Positions 35,083-42,060 of a stretch of 64,000 nucleotides of DNA are shown here, piece by piece (position 1 is the stretch's first letter; every line of letters starts with the position of its first letter). The translations under genes were made by a program, and so were the position numbers. The DNA is from Clostridia bacterium (GTDB lineage Bacteria; Bacillota; Clostridia; Oscillospirales; Acutalibacteraceae). The DNA lies in assembly GCA_017623615.1 (NCBI GenBank), contig JAGAOT010000014.1:1-64000 (forward strand), given 5' to 3'. Under the pieces are notes generated by a model. The model was not told the origin of the DNA, made no database searches, and saw only the letters and a list, made by a program, of their open reading frames with translations.

Positions 35083-35651
35083 ACAAATCAATTATGATTG
35101 TCGGCGTAGGCGGTCAGGGAACATTGCTTGCAAGCCGTATTCTCGGCGCGGCTCTTCTTGACTGCGGCTACGACGTTAAGGTTTCGGAAGTTCACGGCAT
35201 GAGCCAGCGCGGCGGCTCGGTTGTTACCTATGTTAAATTCGGTGAAAGCATTGCTTCTCCCATCATTGAAAAGGGCGAAGCGGATATTATCCTTGCTTTT
35301 GAAAAGCTTGAAGCCGCAAGATGGCTTGAGTATTTAAAACCTGACGGCAAGATTATTGTTAACACTCAGCAGATTGACCCCATGCCCGTTGTTATGGGCT
35401 CAACGGAATATCCCGAGGGAATTATTGAAGCTCTCAAGGCTGCGGGCGCGGATATCGAAACGGTTGATGCCCTGCCCATGGCGGTTGAAGCGGGTAACTC
35501 AAAGGCGGTTAACGTTATTCTCATCGGCGCAATGGCAAAGAACATGGCGGACATCGCAAAAGAAAAGTGGATAAAAGCGCTCACAGAAAGCGTTCCGCCC
35601 AAATTCCTTGAACTCAACCTCAAAGCATTTGAAATGGGTTACAATATATAA
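35079..35651 (+). CDS. iorB: Indolepyruvate ferredoxin oxidoreductase, beta subunit
   Basis: The small subunit (190 residues), with the pyruvate-ferredoxin oxidoreductase gamma-type fold: MIVGVGGQGTLLASRILGAAL and EVHGMSQRGGSVVTYVKFG are its signatures. It forms the functional enzyme with IorA. The ATG overlaps the iorA stop (ATGA arrangement) and GGAGG lies within the end of iorA, so the two are translationally coupled. Confidence 0.95.
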   Translation: MNKSIMIVGVGGQGTLLASRILGAALLDCGYDVKVSEVHGMSQRGGSVVTYVKFGESIASPIIEKGEADIILAFEKLEAARWLEYLKPDGKIIVNTQQIDPMPVVMGSTEYPEGIIEALKAAGADIETVDALPMAVEAGNSKAVNVILIGAMAKNMADIAKEKWIKALTESVPPKFLELNLKAFEMGYNI

Positions 35652-35669
35652 TTTTAGGAAGTGTTGAAA

Positions 35670-36977
35670 ATGGCAAAATACTATCAACCCGACATTGAAA
35701 CCGCTTCGCTTGAAGAAATGAGAGCGATTCAAAACGAAAAGCTTGTTAAGCAGGTTAAGCGCGTTTACGAAAACGTTGAATACTACCGCAAGCTTATGGA
35801 TGAAAAGGGTGTTACACCCGACGATATCAAGTCCGTTGACGATTTGCACAAGCTTCCGTTCCTGACAAAGGCGGATTTGCGCGATGCTTACCCCTACGGA
35901 CTTCTCGGCACAGACCTTAAAAACTGTGTCAGAATCCACTCCACAAGCGGCACAACGGGCAAGCGCGTTGTTGCTTTTTATACACAGGCGGATATCGACC
36001 TTTGGGATGACTGCTGCGCACGCGCAATCGTTGCTGCAGGCGGCTCAAACGAGGATGTTTGTCAGGTTGCTTACGGCTACGGTCTTTTCACCGGCGGCTT
36101 CGGTCTTAACGGCGGCTCACAAAAGGTTGGCTGCCTGACATTGCCCATGTCCTCGGGCAACACGGAGCGCCAGATTCAGTTCATGCAGGATTTGCGTTCA
36201 ACAATCCTCTGCTGCACCCCCTCTTATGCTGCATACATCGGCGAAACCCTTAAAGAAATGGGTCTTACACCCGATGATATCAACCTTAAAGCGGGCATTT
36301 TCGGCGCAGAGCCTTGGACAGAGGAAATGAGGCGCGATATAGAAAAATCTCTCGGCATAAAGGCATATGATATTTACGGTCTTACCGAATCAACGGGTCC
36401 CGGCGTTGCATTTGAATGCGAAGAACAGACGGGCATGCACATCAATGAGGACCATTTCCTTGCCGAAATCATTGACCCTGACACGGGCGAGGTGCTTCCC
36501 GAAGGCTCAAAGGGCGAGCTTGTTTTCACAAGCCTTGACAAAGAGGGCTTCCCCCTCTTGAGATACCGCACAAGAGATATCTGCGTTCTTTCAAGAAAGA
36601 AGTGCTCCTGCGGCAGAACACTCATCAAAATGGCAAAGCCCATGGGCAGAAGCGACGATATGCTTATCATCCGCGGAGTTAACGTGTTCCCCTCACAGAT
36701 TGAAACCGTTCTTCTTCAGGAGGGTTATTCACCCAACTATCTTATCGAGGTTGACAGAGCAAACAACGTTGACACGCTTGATATTTCCGTTGAGCTCAGC
36801 CCCGAGCAGTTCTCCGACACGGTTAAAGAGCTTTCCGCCAAAGAGAAGGCACTTGCAAACGCAATCAAAACAATGCTCGGCATCAATCCCAGGGTTCACC
36901 TTGTTGCTCCCAAGACTATTACCAGAAGCGAGGGCAAGGCGGTCAGAGTTATTGACAAGAGAAAGTTACACGATTAA
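35670..36977 (+). CDS. paaK: Phenylacetate-CoA ligase family protein
   Basis: A 435-residue AMP-forming ligase of the PaaK type, shorter than the usual acyl-CoA synthetases. IHSTSGTTGKRVV is the ATP loop, YGLTESTGPGVAFEC the A5 motif, and the C-terminal domain starts after GRSDDMLIIRGVNVFPSQIE. Next to iorAB it may run toward aryl-acetyl-CoA formation, or in reverse to gain ATP from aryl-acetyl-CoA. ATG 35670 follows AGGAAG. Real substrate (phenyl-, hydroxyphenyl- or indoleacetate) is not known. Confidence 0.9.
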   Translation: MAKYYQPDIETASLEEMRAIQNEKLVKQVKRVYENVEYYRKLMDEKGVTPDDIKSVDDLHKLPFLTKADLRDAYPYGLLGTDLKNCVRIHSTSGTTGKRVVAFYTQADIDLWDDCCARAIVAAGGSNEDVCQVAYGYGLFTGGFGLNGGSQKVGCLTLPMSSGNTERQIQFMQDLRSTILCCTPSYAAYIGETLKEMGLTPDDINLKAGIFGAEPWTEEMRRDIEKSLGIKAYDIYGLTESTGPGVAFECEEQTGMHINEDHFLAEIIDPDTGEVLPEGSKGELVFTSLDKEGFPLLRYRTRDICVLSRKKCSCGRTLIKMAKPMGRSDDMLIIRGVNVFPSQIETVLLQEGYSPNYLIEVDRANNVDTLDISVELSPEQFSDTVKELSAKEKALANAIKTMLGINPRVHLVAPKTITRSEGKAVRVIDKRKLHD

Positions 36978-36992
36978 GAAAGGGGCATAAAA

Positions 36993-37424
36993 ATGAGCGT
37001 AAAACAGATTTCGGTTTTTGTTGAAAACAAAAAGGGCGGTCTTTACGAGGTAACCTCCGTGCTTAACAATGCAGGCATCGACATCCGCGCCCTTTCCATT
37101 GCGGACACAACGGACTACGGCATTTTAAGGCTTATCGTAAGCGACCACGAGAAGGCTTTCGAGGTCCTTAAGGCAGAGGGCATCATCGCTTCCGTAACAG
37201 ATGTTCTCGGCATTGAAGTGCCCGACGTACCCGGCGGCTTTTCGCAGGCAATCAAGGTGCTTTCGGATGCAGACATTGCGGTTGAATATGCCTATGCATT
37301 CATCACCCGCCACGAGGGCGCAGCATGCGTAATCATCAGAGTTGAGGATAACGCAAAGGCGGCAAACCTTCTCGGCAAGGCAGGCATTTCGCTTATCGAA
37401 GCGGATAAGGCGTTTGCAAAATAA
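36993..37424 (+). CDS. ACT-domain amino acid-binding protein
   Basis: A 143-residue protein made of two ACT domains: about 4-70 (QISVFVENKKGGLYEVTSVLNNAGIDIRALSI) and about 72-140 (GGFSQAIKVLSDADIAVEYAYAF). Two-ACT proteins bind amino acids and regulate enzymes or transcription. It ends the ior-paaK operon, 15 bp after paaK; this pairing is frequent in Clostridia and archaea. It probably senses an aromatic or branched amino acid for this pathway. AAGGGG lies 7-9 bases before the ATG. Confidence 0.87.
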   Translation: MSVKQISVFVENKKGGLYEVTSVLNNAGIDIRALSIADTTDYGILRLIVSDHEKAFEVLKAEGIIASVTDVLGIEVPDVPGGFSQAIKVLSDADIAVEYAYAFITRHEGAACVIIRVEDNAKAANLLGKAGISLIEADKAFAK

Positions 37425-37434
37425 GGATATAAGT

Positions 37435-37468
37435 TAAGGGGCTGTTTTCACAGCCCCTTATTTTTTCG
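37435..37468 (+). terminator. Terminator of the ior operon
   Basis: AAGGGGCTGT pairs with ACAGCCCCTT, loop TTTTC, then ATTTTTT. Confidence 0.88.
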
Positions 37469-37500
37469 GTACTATAAATTTCATAAAAACGGTCACACAC

Positions 37501-37643
37501 GCCTCCCTCTGACGAGGGAGGTGGATTTTGCGAAGCAAAAGACGGAGGGAGAGAACTGCTTAAAATTTATATAAAGCCATTAACTTTAAGCAAAACTAAT
37601 CTCTCCCTCAGTCCTGCGGACAGCTCCCTCATCAGAGGGAGCC
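37501..37643. repeat. MITE-like element with long inverted arms (CTCCCTC family)
   Basis: Left arm 37501-37554 and right arm 37600-37643 are imperfect inverted repeats, best at the inner ends (GGAGGGAGAGA with TCTCTCCCTC). Each arm also folds on itself: CCTCCCTC-GAGGGAGG (37502-37521), TTTTGC-GCAAAA (37526-37540), GTCC-GGAC (37611-37621) and CTCCCTC-GAGGGAG (37624-37641). The centre is AT-rich and non-coding. It lies 10 bp from the stop of the M56 sensor gene. Confidence 0.8.
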
Positions 37644-37652
37644 GCTAAAAAT

Positions 37653-40622
37653 CTATTGTTTAACAAACACCGCGCCGTCGGTTACGGGCGCAAAGAGCAC
37701 AGAGTAGTAAGAGGAGGGCTTGAATTTCGGAATATCCGAAGAATTGTTCGCATCAAAAATCAGCTTATCGCCCTCCGTCTTAAACACATATGTGTTTTTA
37801 CCGTCGTCGGTTTTTAGGGTCAGCTTATCGCCGTCACGGCTGTAGCTTCCTTCGCAATAATAATTGCTGTCCGAGGAAATATAGAAATAGAATTTGTTAT
37901 CCTCTTTAAGATTAACATAAGGCGACCAAAAATCCTCACCGCCCTCAAGCATATAAAGCTCGCCCGTTCTTTGAGGCACGGATTCATTTTCCGAAATACT
38001 GTTACCGTAGGTTGCAATCATCGCAATCGGACCCGCTTCGCACAGAGCGGCATTATCCATTGCAACCGTGATAAACCAGCCTTGCTCCGCCCACGCATAA
38101 ATTTCGGGGCTTATCGGGTGAACTTCAAAGCTTAAGGCAATCGCATCTCCGCTGTTGCCCTTTTGTATGGGGCTTAAGGTGTGGGTTGTTGAAACGCTGC
38201 CCTCGTGCACATACATCATCAGCAGAGTGTTTTCCTCAAAAAACGCTTCGTCAAACTGCCGCGAGGTCAGCTCAAATTCATCGGTTGAGCCGTAGCCGGA
38301 TACCTCTCGCATAAACCCGTCAAATTTCTCTTTTGTACCTATTCTGATAACGGGGATTTCCTTGACCGGCTCCGCATATTCAATGAAAACAAGCTTTTCG
38401 CTGTTCTTTTCGAAATAATCCTCTATGCCGTCTGCGAGGCTGACTTTATCATAATAAACGCTGTAGTAGATTTCGGGGATGATAAAATAATCTCCTGCAT
38501 TAGGGCTTAATTTGGCTTTATCCGCAGGCACAGTCACCGCGCGGGTTGTGTGATTTCCGTTCAAATCCAGTTCAATATCGCCGACGGTGAAATCAACTAT
38601 CGCAACGTAATCTCTTTCATCTCCGTCGAAACGGAAAGAGGTAATAAAGCGGTAGTAGCCGTCCTGCGAAAAATCGTATTTATTAAGGCTGTAGCTTTCC
38701 TGCCTTGTTTCACCGGGCTCAACAAGAAGCGCAGGCGTTGTAAAAGACATTTGCTCCGTGGGCGGATAGTCCTCAAATCCGAGCAAATCGGGATTGAACT
38801 TCTGAATACCGAAAGCGTAGCCGTAGAAAAAGCTTTTGTCGGTTTGGTTGCTCCATTCAAGCTTAACATAAGGATTTGAGCCCTGTGATTTAAAGCCGAG
38901 AACATTTAAGCTCACACCCGCGCAATCGGTGGCGGAATATGCTTCTTTATTATCGTAATAAAAAGCGGCGGCTTTTTTATCGAGCCCCTTGCCCACTTCA
39001 TATTCCAACGCATCCTTCGCAACCGACCTCGGGAATTTTTGGCGGATTGAATTGACATTTTCTCTTCCGTCCTCAGGCTCCCAATATTCAACAAGATTAT
39101 ATTTGCCGTCAACATACTCAAAGGTGAGCGCAAGGGGCATGGCACAGCCGCCGACGCAATGCACCGAGCCGCCGTAGTTGATATATTCGCCGTAGTGCGC
39201 ACCGACATATGCCGTAACTCTTTCAGTGTTGCCGTATTGGAATGCATCGGTTGCAAAGATAACATGGTCCTCGCCGTAATAAGTGCCGAGCATATAGTTG
39301 CCTCTGTTATCGGCGATTATCGCATCGGTTATGGCTTGGTCAATGCTTTCGGTCATTTCAAGCCTGAAGGTAATCTCTCTGTAAGGCGGTGAGCTTATCA
39401 GCATAAGGCTTTCGCCGTCATTTACAACAATATTTCCGCATTCTTTTTGGTCTTCAAGGTTATTATAATTGCTGTAGACAGGCTTTCCGCTGAACTCAAC
39501 CGACACTTCGCCCGTCTGCAAATTCACTTCGGTAATTTTGAATTTTGTTCCGTTGGGCAGCCTTTTCTTGACTCCGATTTTGGGGTCAACAGAGATATAA
39601 TCCGTGTCATCGGGGAAGTTGCCCGTCACATAATAAGTATCCGTCTGCACGCTCAAACGGTAGCCCGAGTCAAAATACTCGCTGTCTTTTTTCGGGTCAG
39701 TCAAAAAGCATACAGCCGCAACAACACATGCGATAACCGCAAGAATAATCACCCAAAACGCGGGCTTTCTGTAGTTCATAACACCCTTAACGCGCTCTTT
39801 AAGCCCCGTTTCGCCGAATGCAAGCGGGCAGGCGGCAATGCGTCTGCGGTTAACGGCGCATTCAAGCAAAGCGGAAGCATATTCCCTGCGGCTGTCATCG
39901 TTCATTTGAGCAATAACCTTTTCGTCGCACGCGCGTTCAATATCCTTGCACAAAAGAATGTATGCCGCCCACACAAGCGGGTTAAACCAATAGACAGCCA
40001 AAATCAGAAATCCGAGCGGCTTTATCCAATGGTCGCGGCGTTTAAGATGCGCATTTTCATGGGCGATAACGTGGCTTGCCGTTTCAATATCCATATTAAA
40101 CGGAATATAAATTTTCGGTTTGAAAACACCGAGAATAAAGGGCGAAACAACATTTTCGCTCTGCCAAATGTTGTCTTTCAAAAGAACAGCACCCGTAACG
40201 GTCTTTTTTACGCGGATATAGCTGACGATTCCGTAAATAAGAATCGCGGCAATGCCGACCGCCCATACAACGGCGGCAACGGATATTACGGTGTCCTTCA
40301 AATTTGCGGAAACGGTCACGCCCTCATAATATCTGTCACTCAAATATTCATTAACGGGTGTGTCAATAGCCGAAATGCCGGAATTAATGATTACACCGCG
40401 ATGATTGCCCGTAACGGGCTGAACGGTTTCGGTGCTGGGTATAAGGCTGAAAATGCTTTCGATTGAAAAGGGCAGAATAAGCCTTATTCCCGCAACAGCC
40501 CAAAGAATGCAAATGAATTTTCGCGGAATTTTCGGAAATATCAGTCGGATTAAAATAACGGCGAGGATTATGTAGCTTGCGGTTATGCTGATGTTCAAAA
40601 AATCAACGAACAAAGCACCCAT
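37653..40622 (-). CDS. BlaR1/MecR1-like M56 family sensor peptidase with large extracellular region
   Basis: A 989-residue membrane protein. Residues 1-140 contain transmembrane segments; the cytoplasmic zinc peptidase motif HENAH is at 188-192; a further segment lies near 293-308 (VIILAVIACVVAAVCFL). About 680 residues follow outside: a repeat-poor beta-rich region, an Ig-like stretch near 575-690 and a lipocalin-like beta end (SYSRDGDKLTLKTDDGKNTYVFKTEGDKL). No penicillin-binding domain (SxxK, SxN, KTG in order) was seen. By analogy it senses an external signal and cleaves the BlaI-type repressor encoded 1 bp upstream. Confidence 0.83.
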   Translation of the reverse strand: MGALFVDFLNISITASYIILAVILIRLIFPKIPRKFICILWAVAGIRLILPFSIESIFSLIPSTETVQPVTGNHRGVIINSGISAIDTPVNEYLSDRYYEGVTVSANLKDTVISVAAVVWAVGIAAILIYGIVSYIRVKKTVTGAVLLKDNIWQSENVVSPFILGVFKPKIYIPFNMDIETASHVIAHENAHLKRRDHWIKPLGFLILAVYWFNPLVWAAYILLCKDIERACDEKVIAQMNDDSRREYASALLECAVNRRRIAACPLAFGETGLKERVKGVMNYRKPAFWVIILAVIACVVAAVCFLTDPKKDSEYFDSGYRLSVQTDTYYVTGNFPDDTDYISVDPKIGVKKRLPNGTKFKITEVNLQTGEVSVEFSGKPVYSNYNNLEDQKECGNIVVNDGESLMLISSPPYREITFRLEMTESIDQAITDAIIADNRGNYMLGTYYGEDHVIFATDAFQYGNTERVTAYVGAHYGEYINYGGSVHCVGGCAMPLALTFEYVDGKYNLVEYWEPEDGRENVNSIRQKFPRSVAKDALEYEVGKGLDKKAAAFYYDNKEAYSATDCAGVSLNVLGFKSQGSNPYVKLEWSNQTDKSFFYGYAFGIQKFNPDLLGFEDYPPTEQMSFTTPALLVEPGETRQESYSLNKYDFSQDGYYRFITSFRFDGDERDYVAIVDFTVGDIELDLNGNHTTRAVTVPADKAKLSPNAGDYFIIPEIYYSVYYDKVSLADGIEDYFEKNSEKLVFIEYAEPVKEIPVIRIGTKEKFDGFMREVSGYGSTDEFELTSRQFDEAFFEENTLLMMYVHEGSVSTTHTLSPIQKGNSGDAIALSFEVHPISPEIYAWAEQGWFITVAMDNAALCEAGPIAMIATYGNSISENESVPQRTGELYMLEGGEDFWSPYVNLKEDNKFYFYISSDSNYYCEGSYSRDGDKLTLKTDDGKNTYVFKTEGDKLIFDANNSSDIPKFKPSSYYSVLFAPVTDGAVFVKQ

Positions 40623-40623
40623 C

Positions 40624-40983
40624 TCACTTGCCCCCCTGCTCTATAATCTGCCGTATCTCCGCTATTTCTTTGTCGGACAGCTTGCGGCTGCGCGCAAAAG
40701 CGGCGATAAACGCGGGGATAGAGCCCTCAAACTTCTTTTCCATAAGCTCATCAATTTCGGAAACCTGCGCTTCGTCCTTTGAAACGAGCGAGGTTACAAC
40801 CGTGTTTTCGTTTTTGAGCACACCTCTGTCGGAAAGGCGCTTGATGACCGTATAGGTTGTTGTTTTTGACCAGCCGAGCTTTTCTTTGCACAACTCGGAA
40901 AGCTCCCTGCTGCTTATCGGCTCGTTTTCCCATAAAATTAAGCAAAAGCGATATTCACTTTCAAAAATTTTAGGCGTTGCCAT
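40624..40983 (-). CDS. blaI: BlaI/MecI/CopY family transcriptional repressor
   Basis: A 119-residue winged-helix repressor: SEYRFCLILWENEPISSRELSELCKEKLGWSKTTTYTVIKRLSDRGVLK is the DNA-binding domain with the typical TxxTTxxRL-like recognition helix, followed by the dimer helix rich in glutamate. Cleavage by the M56 partner should inactivate it. Two matching palindromes sit over its own promoter (41009-41048), so the pair is very likely autoregulated. Whether it controls other genes cannot be seen. The symbol denotes the family, not a role in beta-lactam resistance. Confidence 0.92.
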   Translation of the reverse strand: MATPKIFESEYRFCLILWENEPISSRELSELCKEKLGWSKTTTYTVIKRLSDRGVLKNENTVVTSLVSKDEAQVSEIDELMEKKFEGSIPAFIAAFARSRKLSDKEIAEIRQIIEQGGK

Positions 40984-41008
40984 ATGTTATTTCCCCCTTT
41001 ATTTTGTA

Positions 41009-41048
41009 TTCTAATGCATTAGTACAACATCATTCTAACAGATTAGAA
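41009..41048. promoter_or_regulatory. Two BlaI-type operators
   Basis: TTCTAATGCATTAGTA (41009-41024) and TTCTAACAGATTAGAA (41033-41048) share the form TTCTAA-N4-TTAG-A. Their centres are 24 bp apart. The second covers the -10 box of the repressor promoter. Confidence 0.85.
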
Positions 41049-41060
41049 CGGCGCTGTCAA
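41032..41060 (-). promoter_or_regulatory. Promoter of the blaI operon
   Basis: Minus-strand TTGACA (41055-41060), 17 bp, TAGAAT (41032-41037), overlapped by the distal operator. Confidence 0.85.
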
Positions 41061-41085
41061 GGGGAAATGGAAATTATTTTATTAC

Positions 41086-41109
41086 GGCGGGAGCAAGCCC
41101 CCGCCCTAC
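41086..41109 (+). repeat. CCCTAC-tailed palindromic repeat (copy 3, GC-rich)
   Basis: GGCGGG and CCCGCC flank a short GCAAGC centre and are followed by CTAC. It stands about 18 bp after a 15-bp sequence, CTGTCAAGGGGAAAT, that recurs before copy 4. Confidence 0.65.
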
Positions 41110-41220
41110 ACCAAACGAATATCTATTATTTATTATCTATTCGATATTCTCTATTATCTGAAGCACATTGTCAACGGATGCCACATCGTCCCCTGTCAAG
41201 GGGAAATAAAAATATTTTGC

Positions 41221-41244
41221 GGGCGATTCGTGAATCGCCCCTAC
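41221..41244 (+). repeat. CCCCTAC-tailed palindromic repeat (copy 4)
   Basis: GGGCGATTC and GAATCGCCC with a one-base-spaced centre, then CCTAC. Its 24 bases are identical to copy 6 at 54417. Confidence 0.88.
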
Positions 41245-41262
41245 ATATTTACAAAAAGAAAA

Positions 41263-41290
41263 AGGAGCTGTTTACACAGCTCCTAAAAAT
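41263..41290 (-). terminator. Terminator of the ireB operon
   Basis: AGGAGCTGT pairs with ACAGCTCCT (41263-41284). Read on the minus strand it is followed by a T-rich run. Confidence 0.85.
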
Positions 41291-41580
41291 CATGCAGTTT
41301 CTTTGAGCTCTCTTTCGAGCCAGATGCAGCCGATATCCATTGCGTTATAGATGCCTCTGCGCTCCGCTTTCTTGACAATCTTGTCTTTCATTCTGACATC
41401 GGGGTCGGTGTTGACAAGCTGAACAACAACTCTGTCGGCAACCTCAACGCCCTTAACCTCGCGAGTGCTGGTTATCTGCATTATAACAACATAAGGGTCG
41501 CTCATAAAGCCGTAGTAAATAGTTTTACCGCTTCTTACAAGAGGTCTGCCCTTATACATAAGAAACTTTTTCTTTGCCAT
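41290..41580 (-). CDS. Conserved-looking protein of unknown function downstream of ireB
   Basis: A 96-residue, basic, soluble protein (MAKKKFLMYKGRPLVRSGKTIYYG at the N-terminus; ...IGCIWLERELKETA at the end). The central part reads as short beta strands (YVVIMQITSTREV, DRVVVQLVNTD) followed by a charged helix. I do not recognise a family. It follows ireB by 18 bp with a good ribosome binding site (GGAGTG) and shares its terminator, so it is co-expressed. In many Firmicutes the genes after ireB are ruvX and a DUF1292 protein, which this is not. Confidence 0.75.
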   Translation of the reverse strand: MAKKKFLMYKGRPLVRSGKTIYYGFMSDPYVVIMQITSTREVKGVEVADRVVVQLVNTDPDVRMKDKIVKKAERRGIYNAMDIGCIWLERELKETA

Positions 41581-41598
41581 TTTATCACTCCTCCAAGA

Positions 41599-41856
41599 TT
41601 ATTTAATTCCGAGATAGCACTTAACCATGGCTTGAAGAAGTTCATCTCTGTCGAGCCTTCTGACAAGGCTGCGTGCGTTATTGTGAGTTGTTATATAGGT
41701 CGGGTCCTCGGAGAGGATATAGCCGACAATCTGGCTGATTGAGTTATAACCCTTTTCGTTAAGAGCCTCATAAACGGCGAGAAGATTTTTCTTCATCTCA
41801 ACCTCGTTTTCATCCTTAATCGAAAATTTTATTGTTTTATCAGTCATTTCGGTCAC
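41599..41856 (-). CDS. ireB: IreB family regulatory phosphoprotein (UPF0297)
   Basis: An 85-residue homologue of IreB/YrzL. IreB of Enterococcus is phosphorylated by the PASTA kinase IreK and negatively influences cell-envelope stress resistance. The conserved SQIVGYILSEDPTYITTHNNARSLVRRLDRDELL stretch is the family signature, and the threonines near the N-terminus (MTEMTDKTIKF) correspond to the phosphorylated region. GGAGG precedes the ATG. First gene of a two-gene operon. Confidence 0.93.
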   Translation of the reverse strand: MTEMTDKTIKFSIKDENEVEMKKNLLAVYEALNEKGYNSISQIVGYILSEDPTYITTHNNARSLVRRLDRDELLQAMVKCYLGIK

Positions 41857-41870
41857 CTCCGTTACAGTAC

Positions 41871-41899
41871 ATTATATAACACAAATCAAAATAAAACAA
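41871..41899 (-). promoter_or_regulatory. ireB promoter
   Basis: Minus-strand TTGTTT (41894-41899), 17 bp, TATAAT (41871-41876), about 15 bp before the start codon. Confidence 0.7.
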
Positions 41900-41943
41900 G
41901 TTTTTTTTGAAAAATATTGTTTATTGTTTACAATCGGGAAATC

Positions 41944-42060
41944 AGAAGTTAAAAGTGAATAATGAAAAGTGAAAAGTTAAGGGGCTGCGCCGCATTTATA
42001 TCGGGTACGGGTGCAACCCGTCCGAAGCTTTTCACTCTTCACTTTTATTTCTTAACTTCT
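41944..42060. repeat. MITE-like element (AAGTGAA family, copy A)
   Basis: A 117-bp element ending in AGAAGTTA (41944-41951) and TAACTTCT (42053-42060). Longer imperfect inverted arms are made of AAAAGTGAA-type repeats. The core holds ACGGGT-GCA-ACCCGT (42007-42021). About 87 bp are shared with copy B at 45.9 kb with two mismatches by my count. Its last base is the first base of the pheT stop codon. Confidence 0.85.

Noticed and set aside
37653..40983. Beta-lactam resistance locus
   Set aside because: The sensor has no penicillin-binding motifs and no beta-lactamase or PBP2a-type gene is adjacent.
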